DNA of 64,000 nucleotides from Methylophilus sp. 13 (GCF_015354335.1 NZ_JADKYR010000001.1:846208-910207), one strand, 5' to 3'. Shown: positions 1 through 8,860, numbered from the stretch's first letter. Made by a program: numbers and translations. Notes: generated by a model not told the origin, from the letters alone.

Positions 1-259
1 TGGTGTCTACCACCGAGACGGCATTTTTATCGCGCACAACGACGTAGAGTTTTTGGTTGCTGGGGTGGATGGCGGCAGCCTGCACTTTTTTGCCGAGCTT
101 GCCTTTGTTCGGCAGGGTGTTGATGACTTCGTCGGTGCTGGTGTCAATCACCGAGACCGTGCCGTCTTTTTCGTTGGGGACATAAGCGAGCGGCTGGGCG
201 CTGAGAGTGAGGCTGGCTAGCAGGCCTGCGGTGAGGGTCAACAATCGAGCGTATTGCAT
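1..259 (-). CDS. YVTN beta-propeller protein, N-terminal part (cut by window edge)
   Basis: Only the first 86 or so residues are inside the window. They begin with a signal peptide (MQYARLLTLTAGLLASLTLS, cleaved before QPLAYVP) followed by two blades of the YVTN/NHL type, with the recurring pattern GTVSVIDTST..VINT and NAVSVVDT. Such proteins form beta-propellers in the periplasm and often sit beside PQQ-dependent dehydrogenase genes; their role there is not settled. The ATG at 259 is preceded by AAGGA. It lies just downstream of a terminator-like hairpin (271-304), so its expression may be separated from, or attenuated relative to, the mxa operon. The C-terminal part and exact family cannot be judged. 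Confidence 0.8.
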   Translation of the reverse strand, partial: MQYARLLTLTAGLLASLTLSAQPLAYVPNEKDGTVSVIDTSTDEVINTLPNKGKLGKKVQAAAIHPSNQKLYVVVRDKNAVSVVDT

Positions 260-270
260 AGAGCATCCTT

Positions 271-304
271 AAAAAAAGTCGGCCAGTTGCTGCAACAACT
301 GGCC
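271..304 (-). terminator. Terminator-like hairpin ending the mxa operon, or attenuator of the next gene
   Basis: On the minus strand a perfect 9-bp stem (GGCCAGTTG / CAACTGGCC, 6-nt loop) is followed by GAC and seven T residues, the classical rho-independent layout. The T run abuts the AAGGA ribosome binding site of the next gene (start 259). The element therefore either ends the mxa transcript or acts as a 5'-leader attenuator. The AT-rich stretch at about 310-365 could hold a promoter for the downstream gene, but I see no clear -35/-10 pair. Confidence 0.75.
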
Positions 305-438
305 AGAACATGGAGATATACTTTATGCAAATCAATTAAATTTGAAATTTAAATGACCATTGCATATTAAGCACTTAAAATCCTTGGCAATAGCGTCATG
401 CTTCCCGATTTAACCGGGATAAACTCCCGACGCTATAC

Positions 439-1428
439 TCATTCGCCAGCCTCAAACACAAATCCACCGAAGGCGCGCGGCTGTGCCCCAACCTTGACCT
501 GTCGCGGCGAGTCCAGGCGCTGTCCATCAATGACGGCTACGACGTTGTCCATCCAGCTGGTGACCACGAGCTGCTGTTGCTGGCGGTCAAAAGCAATGCC
601 TTCGGGCGTGCCGGGGACGCGAATTTTAGCCAGCGGCCGCTGGCTGGCCAGGTCAATCACGCTGACGCTATCTTCGCCGGTGTTGGTGACGAACAAGCGC
701 TGCCCTTGCGGGTCTGTGGTCACACAGTAAGGGTGCCGCCCCACGCTAAGCGTGGCCACCACACGCTGGTCATGCGTGTCTATCACACTCACTGAGTTTG
801 AGTAGACATTCACCACATACAGCTGCTTGCCATCGGGGCTCAGCCCCAAACCGAACGGGTGCTCGCCCACTTTAATTCTGCGCAGTTCTTTGTTCGCGCG
901 CGTGTCGACCACGCTCACATCATTACTGTCGCGATTCGCCACGTAGAGCGTCTGGCCATCGCGACTTAACTGCAAGCCGCCTGGTGCCTGCCCCACTTCT
1001 ATAGTCGCCAGCACTTGCCCGTGCACGGGCTCAACCACCAGCAAACTATGGTGATACCAGTCAGCCACATATAAACGGTTACCGGCCTGATTCACGGCCA
1101 GTCCGACCGGGGCAATCGGCAGCTCTAGGGTCTGCACCACTTGCTGCCGCGTGATGTCTATCACCGAGATTGAACGGCCATCGACATTGCTCACGTATAC
1201 TTTTTTCTGTTGAGGATGAATAGCGACGCCGACCGGCGATTGACCGACCGCGATGGTTTTGATCACCTGCAGTTGGCGCAGGTCTACGACCGAAACCGTG
1301 TGCTCTCCCTGATTGGTGATATAGGCGAACTCTGCCGCGGATGCGCCCAGCGTAAAACAAAGACTGAGCGTAACCGACAACGCTTTCAAGCGCAGGCGCC
1401 AGCACGCGCTCACATCAATCGTCCTCAT
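439..1428 (-). CDS. YVTN-family beta-propeller protein, exported
   Basis: This is a 329-residue protein made almost wholly of about seven 42-residue blades. Each carries the core (V/L)YV(A/S/T)N.....VSV(I/V)D followed by ...VG..P.G.....G, the YVTN propeller signature. I start it at the ATG at 1428. This gives a basic n-region and the hydrophobic stretch LSVTLSLCFTLGASA before AEFAYITN, a good Sec signal peptide; the longer open frame would add 70 residues antisense-like to the thioredoxin gene. No strong Shine-Dalgarno precedes this ATG. It lies 70 bp after the thioredoxin-like gene at the distal end of the mxa cluster. A link with periplasmic quinoprotein oxidation is inferred from context only. 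Confidence 0.85.
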   Translation of the reverse strand: MRTIDVSACWRLRLKALSVTLSLCFTLGASAAEFAYITNQGEHTVSVVDLRQLQVIKTIAVGQSPVGVAIHPQQKKVYVSNVDGRSISVIDITRQQVVQTLELPIAPVGLAVNQAGNRLYVADWYHHSLLVVEPVHGQVLATIEVGQAPGGLQLSRDGQTLYVANRDSNDVSVVDTRANKELRRIKVGEHPFGLGLSPDGKQLYVVNVYSNSVSVIDTHDQRVVATLSVGRHPYCVTTDPQGQRLFVTNTGEDSVSVIDLASQRPLAKIRVPGTPEGIAFDRQQQQLVVTSWMDNVVAVIDGQRLDSPRQVKVGAQPRAFGGFVFEAGE

Positions 1429-1498
1429 ACAAGCGTTACGATAGCGCGATGTGAGCCGTAAGAATTGAGACCTGTTCCCGCAAAGGGTCAGGAATTTT

Positions 1499-1933
1499 TC
1501 ATGCAATAGCAGAGGCGCTCTGTTGCGAGAAATGTGCGTTGATGGCGCGCATATCCAGCGCTTGCCACATTTGCAGGTGGTGCTGCAGCTCATGCGCCTG
1601 CATGGCGCCCCTGACCATATCAATGATGACGCGATCACGCACCGTCATGAGTGCAGGCACTTGTGTCACCTGGAAATTGGCGACCAGATCGGTGGCGACA
1701 TCAACATCGGCTACCGCAAACGCGACTTGTGGATGCTGGGCGGCAACCGCTGCCAGGACGGGGGCAAAGTGCTGGCAAGGCTCACACCATTCGGCCGTGA
1801 ACAATACCACGGCGAGCGGATGCGCCTGCACCCACGCATTGAATTGCGCCTGGCTTGCCAGTGTCTGCACCACGGCAGCGGTTTGGGTAGATGCCAGATT
1901 GGATTGCGGATCTGAAGGGTTGGTTGTTTGCAT
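1499..1933 (-). CDS. Thioredoxin-like protein
   Basis: The 144-residue protein has a single thioredoxin fold with the active site WCEPC at about residues 49-53 (FTAEWCEPCQHFAPVL), the cis-Pro region VTQVPALM and the VAFAVADVD strand. CEPC differs from the CGPC of housekeeping thioredoxin. There is no signal peptide, so it should act in the cytoplasm on thiols or as a redox partner. The start at 1933 is preceded by AGGAG. It lies 9 bp from the upstream gene, within the mxa transcription unit. The C-terminal 20 residues extend past the domain. The methanol-oxidation role is unknown. Confidence 0.85.
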   Translation of the reverse strand: MQTTNPSDPQSNLASTQTAAVVQTLASQAQFNAWVQAHPLAVVLFTAEWCEPCQHFAPVLAAVAAQHPQVAFAVADVDVATDLVANFQVTQVPALMTVRDRVIIDMVRGAMQAHELQHHLQMWQALDMRAINAHFSQQSASAIA

Positions 1934-1942
1934 ACGAGACTC

Positions 1943-2395
1943 CTAGGGATGCGCCTGCTCGGGCAGGCGTTTAATGGTACTGAGTGTCCAGTGTTGCGGG
2001 CCAGCGATGCTTTGTGAGCACCCCAACTCCTGGCTGGGGTGTTCGGCAGTGAGTTGATGGCGGGTATGGTCTGCGGTCTGTACCTGCATAAACCAGCGGT
2101 CCACCCACACCTCCAGTCCGGCCGGGGCAGCGTGCTGGCCGCTGTCAGTCAGGGCCAGCGTGATCAGTTTGCCGCCATGCGCCAGGCATAACGAGTCATC
2201 CGTCTCTTCGAGTATCACCCATGTAGCCTCATTGCTGGCGACGCCCTCTTCCGCCCTGGCGGGCAGACTGGCTGTGACCAAAACACAAGCTACGGCTGGC
2301 AACATCATCGTTGCCCACTGGGCCAGGAGACTGACCACTGAAGAGATACACAGCCATACAGACTGCCGGGATAACCCTAAGTGTTTACTCACCAT
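1943..2395 (-). CDS. Exported protein of unknown function at the mxaE/mxaH position
   Basis: About 150 residues. A long hydrophobic N-terminus (SVVSLLAQWATMMLPAVACVLVTASLPARA) ends in ARA-EE, which looks like signal peptidase cleavage. The mature part is about 105 residues with two Cys and no motif I recognise. I prefer the ATG at 2395, which has GAGG about 10 nt upstream; the frame extends to a GTG at 2416. In methylobacteria mxaD is followed by mxaE and mxaH, genes of unknown role, so position suggests an MxaE/H equivalent. I cannot confirm homology from sequence alone. The tight spacing to the thioredoxin gene (9 bp) supports co-transcription. Confidence 0.7.
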   Translation of the reverse strand: MVSKHLGLSRQSVWLCISSVVSLLAQWATMMLPAVACVLVTASLPARAEEGVASNEATWVILEETDDSLCLAHGGKLITLALTDSGQHAAPAGLEVWVDRWFMQVQTADHTRHQLTAEHPSQELGCSQSIAGPQHWTLSTIKRLPEQAHP

Positions 2396-2440
2396 GACAT
2401 GCCTCGCTGAATCCACACAATCAACACGGCGGAGCTCAAT

Positions 2441-3037
2441 TTATGCACACAGGCTGGAACCCATGCGTTTAAACAAAGGGCGCAAGCTGGCGCAGAGTTT
2501 TTGGCGCCAACCCTGGGTGTTTGCCGCAGCATTCTGGCGGCCTTCTTTCAGCCCTTGCAAACCGGCTTTGACAAAGGCGTCTACCGCATTTTTGGCGGAT
2601 TCATCATCCTGGCCTGCAGGGGGTTCATTGCCGGTAAAGGCGCGATAGTAACGCGCTGTCCAGCTCACCTTGGCATTGCTGCCATCGGCAGCGACTTTGA
2701 TTTTGCCGTTCAAAGAGCTCACAGGCAGCGCTTCCAGGTCAATGTCACCAGATAAGCGATAAGACACGGTCATGTCTGCCGCAGACACTTCATCGATTTC
2801 CTGCAACAACTGCTTGCCATTTTTCAGGGTCAGTTTTTGCTGGGTGTCGTTCACTGGCTCGCAAGCCGTGACTTGCGGATGCCATTGCGCCAGACTGCAT
2901 GGGCTGCTGACACGTTTCCATACCGCGTCAGCCGATGCGTTGACCTGAATGGATTCATCCGTTTTTTGCGGCGTAGGCCCGTGTGCCCAAGCTTGCACAC
3001 TTAACAACATCATCATTCCGCATAAAGACCACTTCAT
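2441..3037 (-). CDS. mxaD: MxaD, periplasmic SRPBCC-type protein
   Basis: The 198-residue protein starts with a signal peptide (MKWSLCGMMMLLSVQAWA) and the mature N-terminus HGPTPQKTDESIQVNASADAVWKRVSSPCSLAQWHP. This is the START/SRPBCC (polyketide cyclase-like) fold with the helix-grip opening typical of MxaD. MxaD is a periplasmic protein reported to aid electron transfer between methanol dehydrogenase and cytochrome cL. The C-terminal AFVKAGLQGLKEG helix is characteristic of the fold. It follows mxaL by 6 bp in the conserved order mxaCKLD. Confidence 0.9.
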   Translation of the reverse strand: MKWSLCGMMMLLSVQAWAHGPTPQKTDESIQVNASADAVWKRVSSPCSLAQWHPQVTACEPVNDTQQKLTLKNGKQLLQEIDEVSAADMTVSYRLSGDIDLEALPVSSLNGKIKVAADGSNAKVSWTARYYRAFTGNEPPAGQDDESAKNAVDAFVKAGLQGLKEGRQNAAANTQGWRQKLCASLRPLFKRMGSSLCA

Positions 3038-3043
3038 AAAACA

Positions 3044-4108
3044 CTACTCCTTCTTAAAAAATCGTTTAAACATTTGTCGCATGCCAAGCAGCCAGGGGCT
3101 ATCGGCAAACGTCAGCCCCATAAACATGAGCCACAATAGGCAGGCAGGCACCGCCAGCCAGGGCCGCAAATCGGTTCTGGCCCAGCGCCAGGCCGTCATG
3201 CCCAAGCCGGTCGCCCAGTCACCACTTTGTGCCACATGCTCCAGCCTGGCGTAATGCAAACCGGTCTCTACCGACAGACGCTGCAAGTTTTTTTCATCCA
3301 GCGCAGATAAATGGGCATTACTTAAGAGTTCGTTCCCTGGCCCATGTCCGGAATTGCGGTCATGCTGCCCCTGCTCCATGGCCAGCACTGACAGCGTTTC
3401 GGCCATGCCAAAGTTGCCAAACCGTTGAACCTCTTCCTGCTCCCAATAGCCGGCTACGGCATTTTTCTCGTCCAGTTTGGGGATCTTGCTCGGTGTGGGC
3501 TTGCCCATGCCCACCAGGTAGCCTTGCACCTCACCAGGTTTGCCTGCAAATTTGGGCATGTATTGCGGATTGGCCGGCGGCGCTTGCTGGCCATCGGTAA
3601 AAAACAGCAGGCGCATCTGTTTGCCCAACAACGGCGCTTGTTCCAGCGCGTGATAGAGGCCATGGGCGATAAACGAATCTGCGGCCCAGGCCATGCGCCA
3701 ATCCATGCTGGCGACGGTATGATCCAGCGCGGCAAAATGGCTGCAAACCTCCACCGGCTTCACCACATTAACCGTATTGCGCTCGGTAAACATGCCCAGC
3801 GCCACGCGTGAGCCACAGGGCAACACAGACAGGGTTTTGCGTATGCTTTGCTTGGCCATCTCCAGGCGGCTGATGCTTTTCCCATTCAGCTGATAGTCGG
3901 GCACATTCATGCTTTGTGTGATATCCACCACAAAGTACCAGTCATACACACGGTTGGGTAAACTCAGTTGCGGGTGAAAGAGCGTGAGCGTGAGCAACAG
4001 CGCAATCAGCCACAAGCATCGCTTGCGCCAGACAAGCCCGGGCGTCACCTGCGCGTTTTCAGGGCTGCCAACGAGCAAAGCCCTGAGTTGTTTAAACCAA
4101 GCCATCAT
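3044..4108 (-). CDS. mxaL: MxaL, VWA-domain protein for methanol dehydrogenase maturation
   Basis: The 354-residue membrane protein has an N-terminal TM at about 31-50, then a von Willebrand A domain with a variant MIDAS motif DITQS (FVVDITQSMNVPDY) and FFTDG further on, and a C-terminal TM at about 315-335. MxaA, C, K, L, R and S are needed for calcium insertion and maturation of MxaFI; the MoxR-type ATPase with VWA partners suggests a chaperone complex. Two ATGs are possible (4108 and 4105). The first overlaps the mxaK stop by one base (TGATG), which indicates translational coupling. Confidence 0.92.
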   Translation of the reverse strand: MMAWFKQLRALLVGSPENAQVTPGLVWRKRCLWLIALLLTLTLFHPQLSLPNRVYDWYFVVDITQSMNVPDYQLNGKSISRLEMAKQSIRKTLSVLPCGSRVALGMFTERNTVNVVKPVEVCSHFAALDHTVASMDWRMAWAADSFIAHGLYHALEQAPLLGKQMRLLFFTDGQQAPPANPQYMPKFAGKPGEVQGYLVGMGKPTPSKIPKLDEKNAVAGYWEQEEVQRFGNFGMAETLSVLAMEQGQHDRNSGHGPGNELLSNAHLSALDEKNLQRLSVETGLHYARLEHVAQSGDWATGLGMTAWRWARTDLRPWLAVPACLLWLMFMGLTFADSPWLLGMRQMFKRFFKKE

Positions 4109-4725
4109 CAGGGCATGCCTCTCGGATTGCCAGGCATCGCAGGCCAGCCACTGGGTTGCTCTTCCGCTTTAATCTGCTCATCTTCGTACTGTTGCGGCCC
4201 ATTCATGCCATGCGTGGTCGGCGCCAGCCTCAGGGCGAGATGGTAGTTGTACTTCACCTCTGACCAGTCAGGCTCGATACGCAAGGCTTTCTGGTAACTC
4301 TCTTTGGCCAGGGCGACCAATGGCCCCGCCTCATCCCAGGCAGGCAGGCCACGTTGTTCGAGCAAGCGGATTGCCGTGCGCAAATAGACATTGCCCGAGT
4401 TGAAATAGGCCTGCTTGCGCAAGGGTTGGCTATCGGTGGTGCGGGCAATCACGGCGGCATACTGCGCCAGCGCCTGATCAGATTTGAGTTGATCGTCATA
4501 AAACACTGCATTGGCAAACAAGGCCTGCGGTGTCTGGTCAGCCCCCAGCAGGGTAGAACGGATCAGCACATGCGGCGCCAGGCTGTGTCTGTACACTGCA
4601 GACTGATAGAGCTCCATGCCCTGACGCGCCAGCATCACCAGTGATAGCACCACCAGCAGCGCAGCCCACAGCCCGCCGCGGCGTAAATGATTGATCCATT
4701 GCCTTCTTATGTTGGGATGACTCAT
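4108..4725 (-). CDS. mxaK: MxaK, membrane-anchored TPR-like accessory protein
   Basis: I start this at the ATG at 4725, whose ATGA overlaps the mxaC stop (205 residues). One TM lies at about residues 15-35 (WAALLVVLSLVMLARQG). A periplasmic helical region follows, with TPR-like pieces (YFNSGNVYLRTAIRLLEQ; LAKESYQKALRIEPDWSEVKYNYHLALR) and a short disordered tail. Position between mxaC and mxaL, size and topology match MxaK of the methanol dehydrogenase calcium-insertion/maturation group. Its exact biochemical role is not established. Confidence 0.88.
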   Translation of the reverse strand: MSHPNIRRQWINHLRRGGLWAALLVVLSLVMLARQGMELYQSAVYRHSLAPHVLIRSTLLGADQTPQALFANAVFYDDQLKSDQALAQYAAVIARTTDSQPLRKQAYFNSGNVYLRTAIRLLEQRGLPAWDEAGPLVALAKESYQKALRIEPDWSEVKYNYHLALRLAPTTHGMNGPQQYEDEQIKAEEQPSGWPAMPGNPRGMP

Positions 4726-5753
4726 GTTTGCCACCGTGTTAACTCCAGTTGTACCATCGCGATTAATAGCAAGGCTGCCAGCCAGGCCAGACCATAGGCG
4801 TATTGACTCAAGTCTTGTCGTGCAATCGGTTCCAGGTAACGGGTTGGTTTGTTTTTAAGCTTGGCGATATCGCGCACGGCCGCCATCACCGCCTGCGGAT
4901 TTTCTGCCTCATACACGTGATAAGGCACATTGAGCGTCTGGAAATAGTCATGCAAGGCCACCTCGGGATAGGCGTCAATATTCTCGCCTTCGGCTAGGCT
5001 TTGCTTGATGGTGACGCCGTTTTCAGAGCGCAGATAAATCCAGTACAAAGAGGCCTGTTGCCGCATAAACATGGCACGCAACATGTCCTGGGTTTTGCCA
5101 TCCAGGTGTGCACCGCCATCAGAGACCAGCACAATGGCACGCGCCCCGGTCACCGGCTGATCGGCAAAGTAATCGAGCGCCATGCCAAGTCCGCGCGCGA
5201 CCGCCGTGAAACCCATGCCACCGGCTTCGGTTGCTTCCAGTGCAGCTTGCACAAACGCCCGGTCATTCCCCAACGGTGCTGCCAGAATTGGGGAGGTACT
5301 AAAGGTCACCATGCCCATCAGGTCTTCATGGCCTTGCTTGACCAATGACTTCAACACTTCACGCGCGGCCTGCATTTTCGGTTGCCGCGCCTGAGCATCG
5401 CCCTTGTTCACAAACGGCTCGTTCATGCTGGCGCTGCGGTCCAGCACAATCATCACATGGGCCCCACGCCCAATTTTTTCGATGGATTGCGATTTAAGAA
5501 ACGGGCCACTCAGCGCAATGGCCAGTGCCAGCAGCAAAGTACTTAAACTGATTTTCCAAGCACGCTCCAGCCAGACGGAGAGCGGGTCTTCGGGCAACCC
5601 TTGCAAGGCCGGATGCTTGAAATGCCGTTGACCTCGCATGCACCAGGGCAATACGGCCAATGGCAATAACAGCAAGGGCCACACCTGTGTCAGCCCCCAT
5701 GACTCCCCCAAGCCACTCCAGGTGATGACGGATTGCCCCCAGGCCTGCCACAT
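4722..5753 (-). CDS. mxaC: MxaC, VWA/BatA-like membrane protein
   Basis: The 343-residue protein has N-terminal TM segments at about 25-45 and 65-85, then a VWA domain with a complete MIDAS motif DRSAS (MIVLDRSASMNEPF), GFTAVARGL and VLVSDGG, and a C-terminal TM (GLAWLAALLLIAMVQLEL). It is the metal-binding VWA partner of the MoxR-type ATPase MxaR and is required for active methanol dehydrogenase. It overlaps mxaK by 4 bp and starts 2 bp after the mxaA stop. Confidence 0.92.
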   Translation of the reverse strand: MWQAWGQSVITWSGLGESWGLTQVWPLLLLPLAVLPWCMRGQRHFKHPALQGLPEDPLSVWLERAWKISLSTLLLALAIALSGPFLKSQSIEKIGRGAHVMIVLDRSASMNEPFVNKGDAQARQPKMQAAREVLKSLVKQGHEDLMGMVTFSTSPILAAPLGNDRAFVQAALEATEAGGMGFTAVARGLGMALDYFADQPVTGARAIVLVSDGGAHLDGKTQDMLRAMFMRQQASLYWIYLRSENGVTIKQSLAEGENIDAYPEVALHDYFQTLNVPYHVYEAENPQAVMAAVRDIAKLKNKPTRYLEPIARQDLSQYAYGLAWLAALLLIAMVQLELTRWQT

Positions 5754-5755
5754 GC

Positions 5756-6727
5756 TTAAGCGACCTCCAGTTGACTCAAGTCTTTGGCTAATTGTGTCAG
5801 CAAAGCGATCGAAGACGTCACAGATCGGCCAGCAAAAAACGCCTGCTGCACATCCGCATAAAAGGCCTCAAGCGCAGGCGCATAGGCCTGTAGCCTGGGT
5901 TGCTGTTGCATTAACTGTGGCAGATTTTCAGCGGTGACCGCATGCCCGGCAAATTGATCCATGGCCCGCACCAGCAAGCGCATGGCCTGCAAACTATCCG
6001 AGGCCGCCTCGCCCCTGAGTTTGCGGATCTGGCGCCAGGCCTGACGGAAAGGCATGTGTTTTTCTGGTGGCAAGGTGATCCAGCCGGCCACCCAGGCCAG
6101 GTAAAGTAATGCCAGTGCAAGCGCACTGCCCCAACCTGCCAGTGACCACAGTTGTGGCGCGAGCGGCCAGCTAGGCATGGGCGCATCCGGGTAAAGCTTG
6201 ACGTGCTCGGCATCAATCCGCGCAGGCAGCAAACTCGACACAATGACCTTGTCTGGTGGCACATCAACGGTCAACCGTTGTTGAGCGCAGCTGGACTGAT
6301 CGCAGGTGAATTCAAGATGCAGTTTTTTTAAGGGCAGGATTTTAACCGTGTCGCCGGCAACAAAAATTTGCCAGTCTATCTGCAGGTTAATCACGCGCTC
6401 ATTCGCCAGGTCCTCATGTTGCCAATGAGCATCGCGCAGCTCAATGGCCTCATTTTGTGCCGGGGCAGGCAAACTGGCCGGATCCAGCACAAAACCAGGC
6501 GGGACATGAATCTTGAGATGCTGTGTTGCAATGCTGCCCAGCGTGTAATCTGCCTCACGCGTGGCGCTTTCTACGCTTATGCTGGCGTGCGTTGTGGCTT
6601 GGGTGCTTGCTGTGGTGCTGGCGGCATATGCCAGCGTAGTGGCCGCCAGCAGATACCCTGCAAAAAATGTCGCCAGCCAGCGCGTAAACTGCATCGTGCC
6701 CGCAAACCGGTTGCTTGTGATACTCAT
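5756..6727 (-). CDS. mxaA: MxaA, membrane protein for methanol dehydrogenase calcium insertion
   Basis: I use the ATG at 6727, which overlaps the mxaS stop as ATGA, giving 323 residues. An N-terminal signal/anchor (WLATFFAGYLLAATTLAYAAS) leads into a periplasmic beta-rich domain with the Cys pair CDQSSC. One TM follows at about 200-225 (LAGWGSALALALLYLAWVAGWI), then a helical cytoplasmic tail. Order, size and topology fit MxaA, implicated in calcium insertion into MxaF. Confidence 0.9.
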   Translation of the reverse strand: MSITSNRFAGTMQFTRWLATFFAGYLLAATTLAYAASTTASTQATTHASISVESATREADYTLGSIATQHLKIHVPPGFVLDPASLPAPAQNEAIELRDAHWQHEDLANERVINLQIDWQIFVAGDTVKILPLKKLHLEFTCDQSSCAQQRLTVDVPPDKVIVSSLLPARIDAEHVKLYPDAPMPSWPLAPQLWSLAGWGSALALALLYLAWVAGWITLPPEKHMPFRQAWRQIRKLRGEAASDSLQAMRLLVRAMDQFAGHAVTAENLPQLMQQQPRLQAYAPALEAFYADVQQAFFAGRSVTSSIALLTQLAKDLSQLEVA

Positions 6728-7692
6728 GCCATCGTCTCCATCAAGTGTCGGCTCACGTCTTCCGCACGCCAATCCGGGGCTAGCCACAAAGGGGATCTGG
6801 CACCCGCCTTGACCAAGCCAAGATTGAGCGACTGCTTTTGCTGCGCGGCATCCGCGGCGATCTGTGTGCGCAACTTGCGCCGCAATAGCCAGCTGCGCTC
6901 CTGCCCGGTTTCCATATCGCGTAATCGCGCCCAGCCGAACGCCGGCAATGCCTCAAACGCCGAGGCATCGCGCAATACCACAGGCACCACATCATGTGGC
7001 TGAGCCGCACGCATGGTGGCTTGCAACAGTGACTCTGGCCAAAAAAAGTCAGAGATGAGGAATACCAGCGCACGCCGTGGACCGATGACCTCTATCGCAG
7101 CAGGGAGCGCGCTGGCCGTGTGGCCGTGATCAGCACCCAAACTACGCGCCTGCTGCCAATAGTCATTGAGCAGCCCATGTACTTGCTGCGCTGTGCCAGG
7201 CTGAAAACTGGGCAGGCGTTGCAAACTGCCGGGTAAATGGTCGCTGGCAGCGTGCATGCCGAAGCCATCGCCCTGGCGCGTCACCGACCACGCGAGCGAC
7301 GCGACAAAACGGGTCAGGCGCTGCTGCAAGTCTTGGGCAGAAGGGCCCTGAAAAAATAAGGAGCTGGAAACATCCACAATGGCGTAGACATGAATGGCAG
7401 CACGTTCAAGATAGGTCCTGACCAGCCATTGCTGTGGCTGCGTGCGTACACTGGCCCGAATATCAATCCGTTTGGGATCCGGACAAGCCAGTAAAGAAGC
7501 ATAGCCAGCGAAGTCAGTGCCGTTGCCATGATGCTTGGTGAGCGTCGCGCCCGCGTGATAGCTGTGCGCCCGCCATGGCACCGGATAAAAGAACTGGTGC
7601 GGCTCGAAGGCGGCTTGTACGGACACCGCCGAGAGCGGCTGCATAGGCCCCTGCCCGGTCTGTTGCACCATTGCGTTGCTTGCAGCTACCAT
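6724..7692 (-). CDS. mxaS: MxaS, DUF58-family protein
   Basis: The 322-residue protein shows the DUF58 hallmark G(T)DFAGYASLLACPDPKRIDIRASVR and a VWA-like strand with DVSSSLFFQG. These soluble proteins pair with MoxR ATPases. Within the mxa cluster MxaS and MxaR form the ATPase/VWA module for methanol dehydrogenase maturation. The start is the ATG at 7692, 62 bp after the mxaR stop; no strong ribosome binding site was seen. Its stop overlaps the mxaA start. Confidence 0.9.
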   Translation of the reverse strand: MVAASNAMVQQTGQGPMQPLSAVSVQAAFEPHQFFYPVPWRAHSYHAGATLTKHHGNGTDFAGYASLLACPDPKRIDIRASVRTQPQQWLVRTYLERAAIHVYAIVDVSSSLFFQGPSAQDLQQRLTRFVASLAWSVTRQGDGFGMHAASDHLPGSLQRLPSFQPGTAQQVHGLLNDYWQQARSLGADHGHTASALPAAIEVIGPRRALVFLISDFFWPESLLQATMRAAQPHDVVPVVLRDASAFEALPAFGWARLRDMETGQERSWLLRRKLRTQIAADAAQQKQSLNLGLVKAGARSPLWLAPDWRAEDVSRHLMETMA

Positions 7693-7754
7693 GCTTCACT
7701 CACATCCATACACACACATCGTGTCTGCATCATGACTTGAACCTGCAGCACCGC

Positions 7755-8774
7755 TTAGGGCGCAGAGACTTTATCCAGCACGGCTTGCAGCAATTGCGGG
7801 GCAATCCGCTCATGCTGCAAGGCATAGGCGCCGCTCAAAAACACGCGGTGCGTCACCACATACGGCCATACGGCGCGGATATCATCCGGGGTCAGATAAT
7901 CGCGGCCTTCGAGCCAGGCACGCGTACGCGCACTGCGCATCAACATGGCCATGCCCCGTGGGCTGGCACCACCGGCCAGCAAGCGGCTCATATCCACCTC
8001 GGGCAGGCTGATGCCTGCGGCCAGCGGATCCTTGAGCACGCGCCATAGTTTGACCGCATACTCCTGCAAGGCCATCTCTGCACGCACGGTGCTTTGCACC
8101 TGCGCAGCCAGCGCATTCAGTTGATCGTAGGGTGTGAGGCCTGACGGTAACTGGCCGACCAGAGCATCGACATCATAAAAGCGGGTATCAAACATCAGTG
8201 CCCGTTGCAGCTCACGTGCATCCGGCGCCTTCACCGAAATTTCCATCAGGAAACGGTCACGTGCCGCCGCCGGGATCTCAAACGTCTCTTCACGCTCCAG
8301 CCGGTTACGGTCAGCAAACACGGTCAGGTGCGGAAAATGATATTCGCGGTTAAAGGCATTGACCGAGCGTTCAGCCATCAGGCGCAGAAACAAGGCGTGG
8401 GCCTGTGGTCTGGCACGGTTGATTTCGTTAAAGAAGAACACCGAGAGCGCATCTTCATGTTGCAACAGTGGCCCCGGCTTGACCGCAGCCTGCCCCTGCT
8501 CGTTGATATAGGCATGGTACAAAAAGTCACTCGGCATGAGATCAATCGCGCCCTCAATGCGCTGATAGCCGCCGCCCAGCAATTGCGCCGCCGCGCGTAA
8601 CAGCGTGGTTTTACCCACGCCAACGTCGCCTTCCAGCAGCACATGGCCACGTGAAAAAATCGCAATCGTGAGCGCCCTGACTTGCTCAGGCATGCCAACA
8701 ACCACACTGTTTAATGCTTGCTCGAACGCCAGCGCACCTTCACGCCATGCGGCCAAATCCATTTGTTTTTCCAT
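7755..8774 (-). CDS. mxaR: MxaR, MoxR-family AAA+ ATPase
   Basis: This MoxR-type AAA+ ATPase (339 residues from the ATG at 8774) has Walker A GDVGVGKTT, Walker B FFFNEINRA with the conserved DFLYH region before it, and the C-terminal lid including SPRGMAMLMRSAR. The founding member of the MoxR family comes from methanol oxidation clusters and acts as a chaperone that helps activate methanol dehydrogenase. The frame can extend upstream to 8807, but MEKQMDLAAW is the more natural N-terminus. A hairpin at 8861-8882 separates it from mxaI. Confidence 0.93.
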   Translation of the reverse strand: MEKQMDLAAWREGALAFEQALNSVVVGMPEQVRALTIAIFSRGHVLLEGDVGVGKTTLLRAAAQLLGGGYQRIEGAIDLMPSDFLYHAYINEQGQAAVKPGPLLQHEDALSVFFFNEINRARPQAHALFLRLMAERSVNAFNREYHFPHLTVFADRNRLEREETFEIPAAARDRFLMEISVKAPDARELQRALMFDTRFYDVDALVGQLPSGLTPYDQLNALAAQVQSTVRAEMALQEYAVKLWRVLKDPLAAGISLPEVDMSRLLAGGASPRGMAMLMRSARTRAWLEGRDYLTPDDIRAVWPYVVTHRVFLSGAYALQHERIAPQLLQAVLDKVSAP

Positions 8775-8860
8775 ACACCATCCATGATTCAGAATGAAAC
8801 AGGCCACTATCGACTGCGCACAATCGACACCGGTATGTCACATGCAAACGGGGGACGAAA

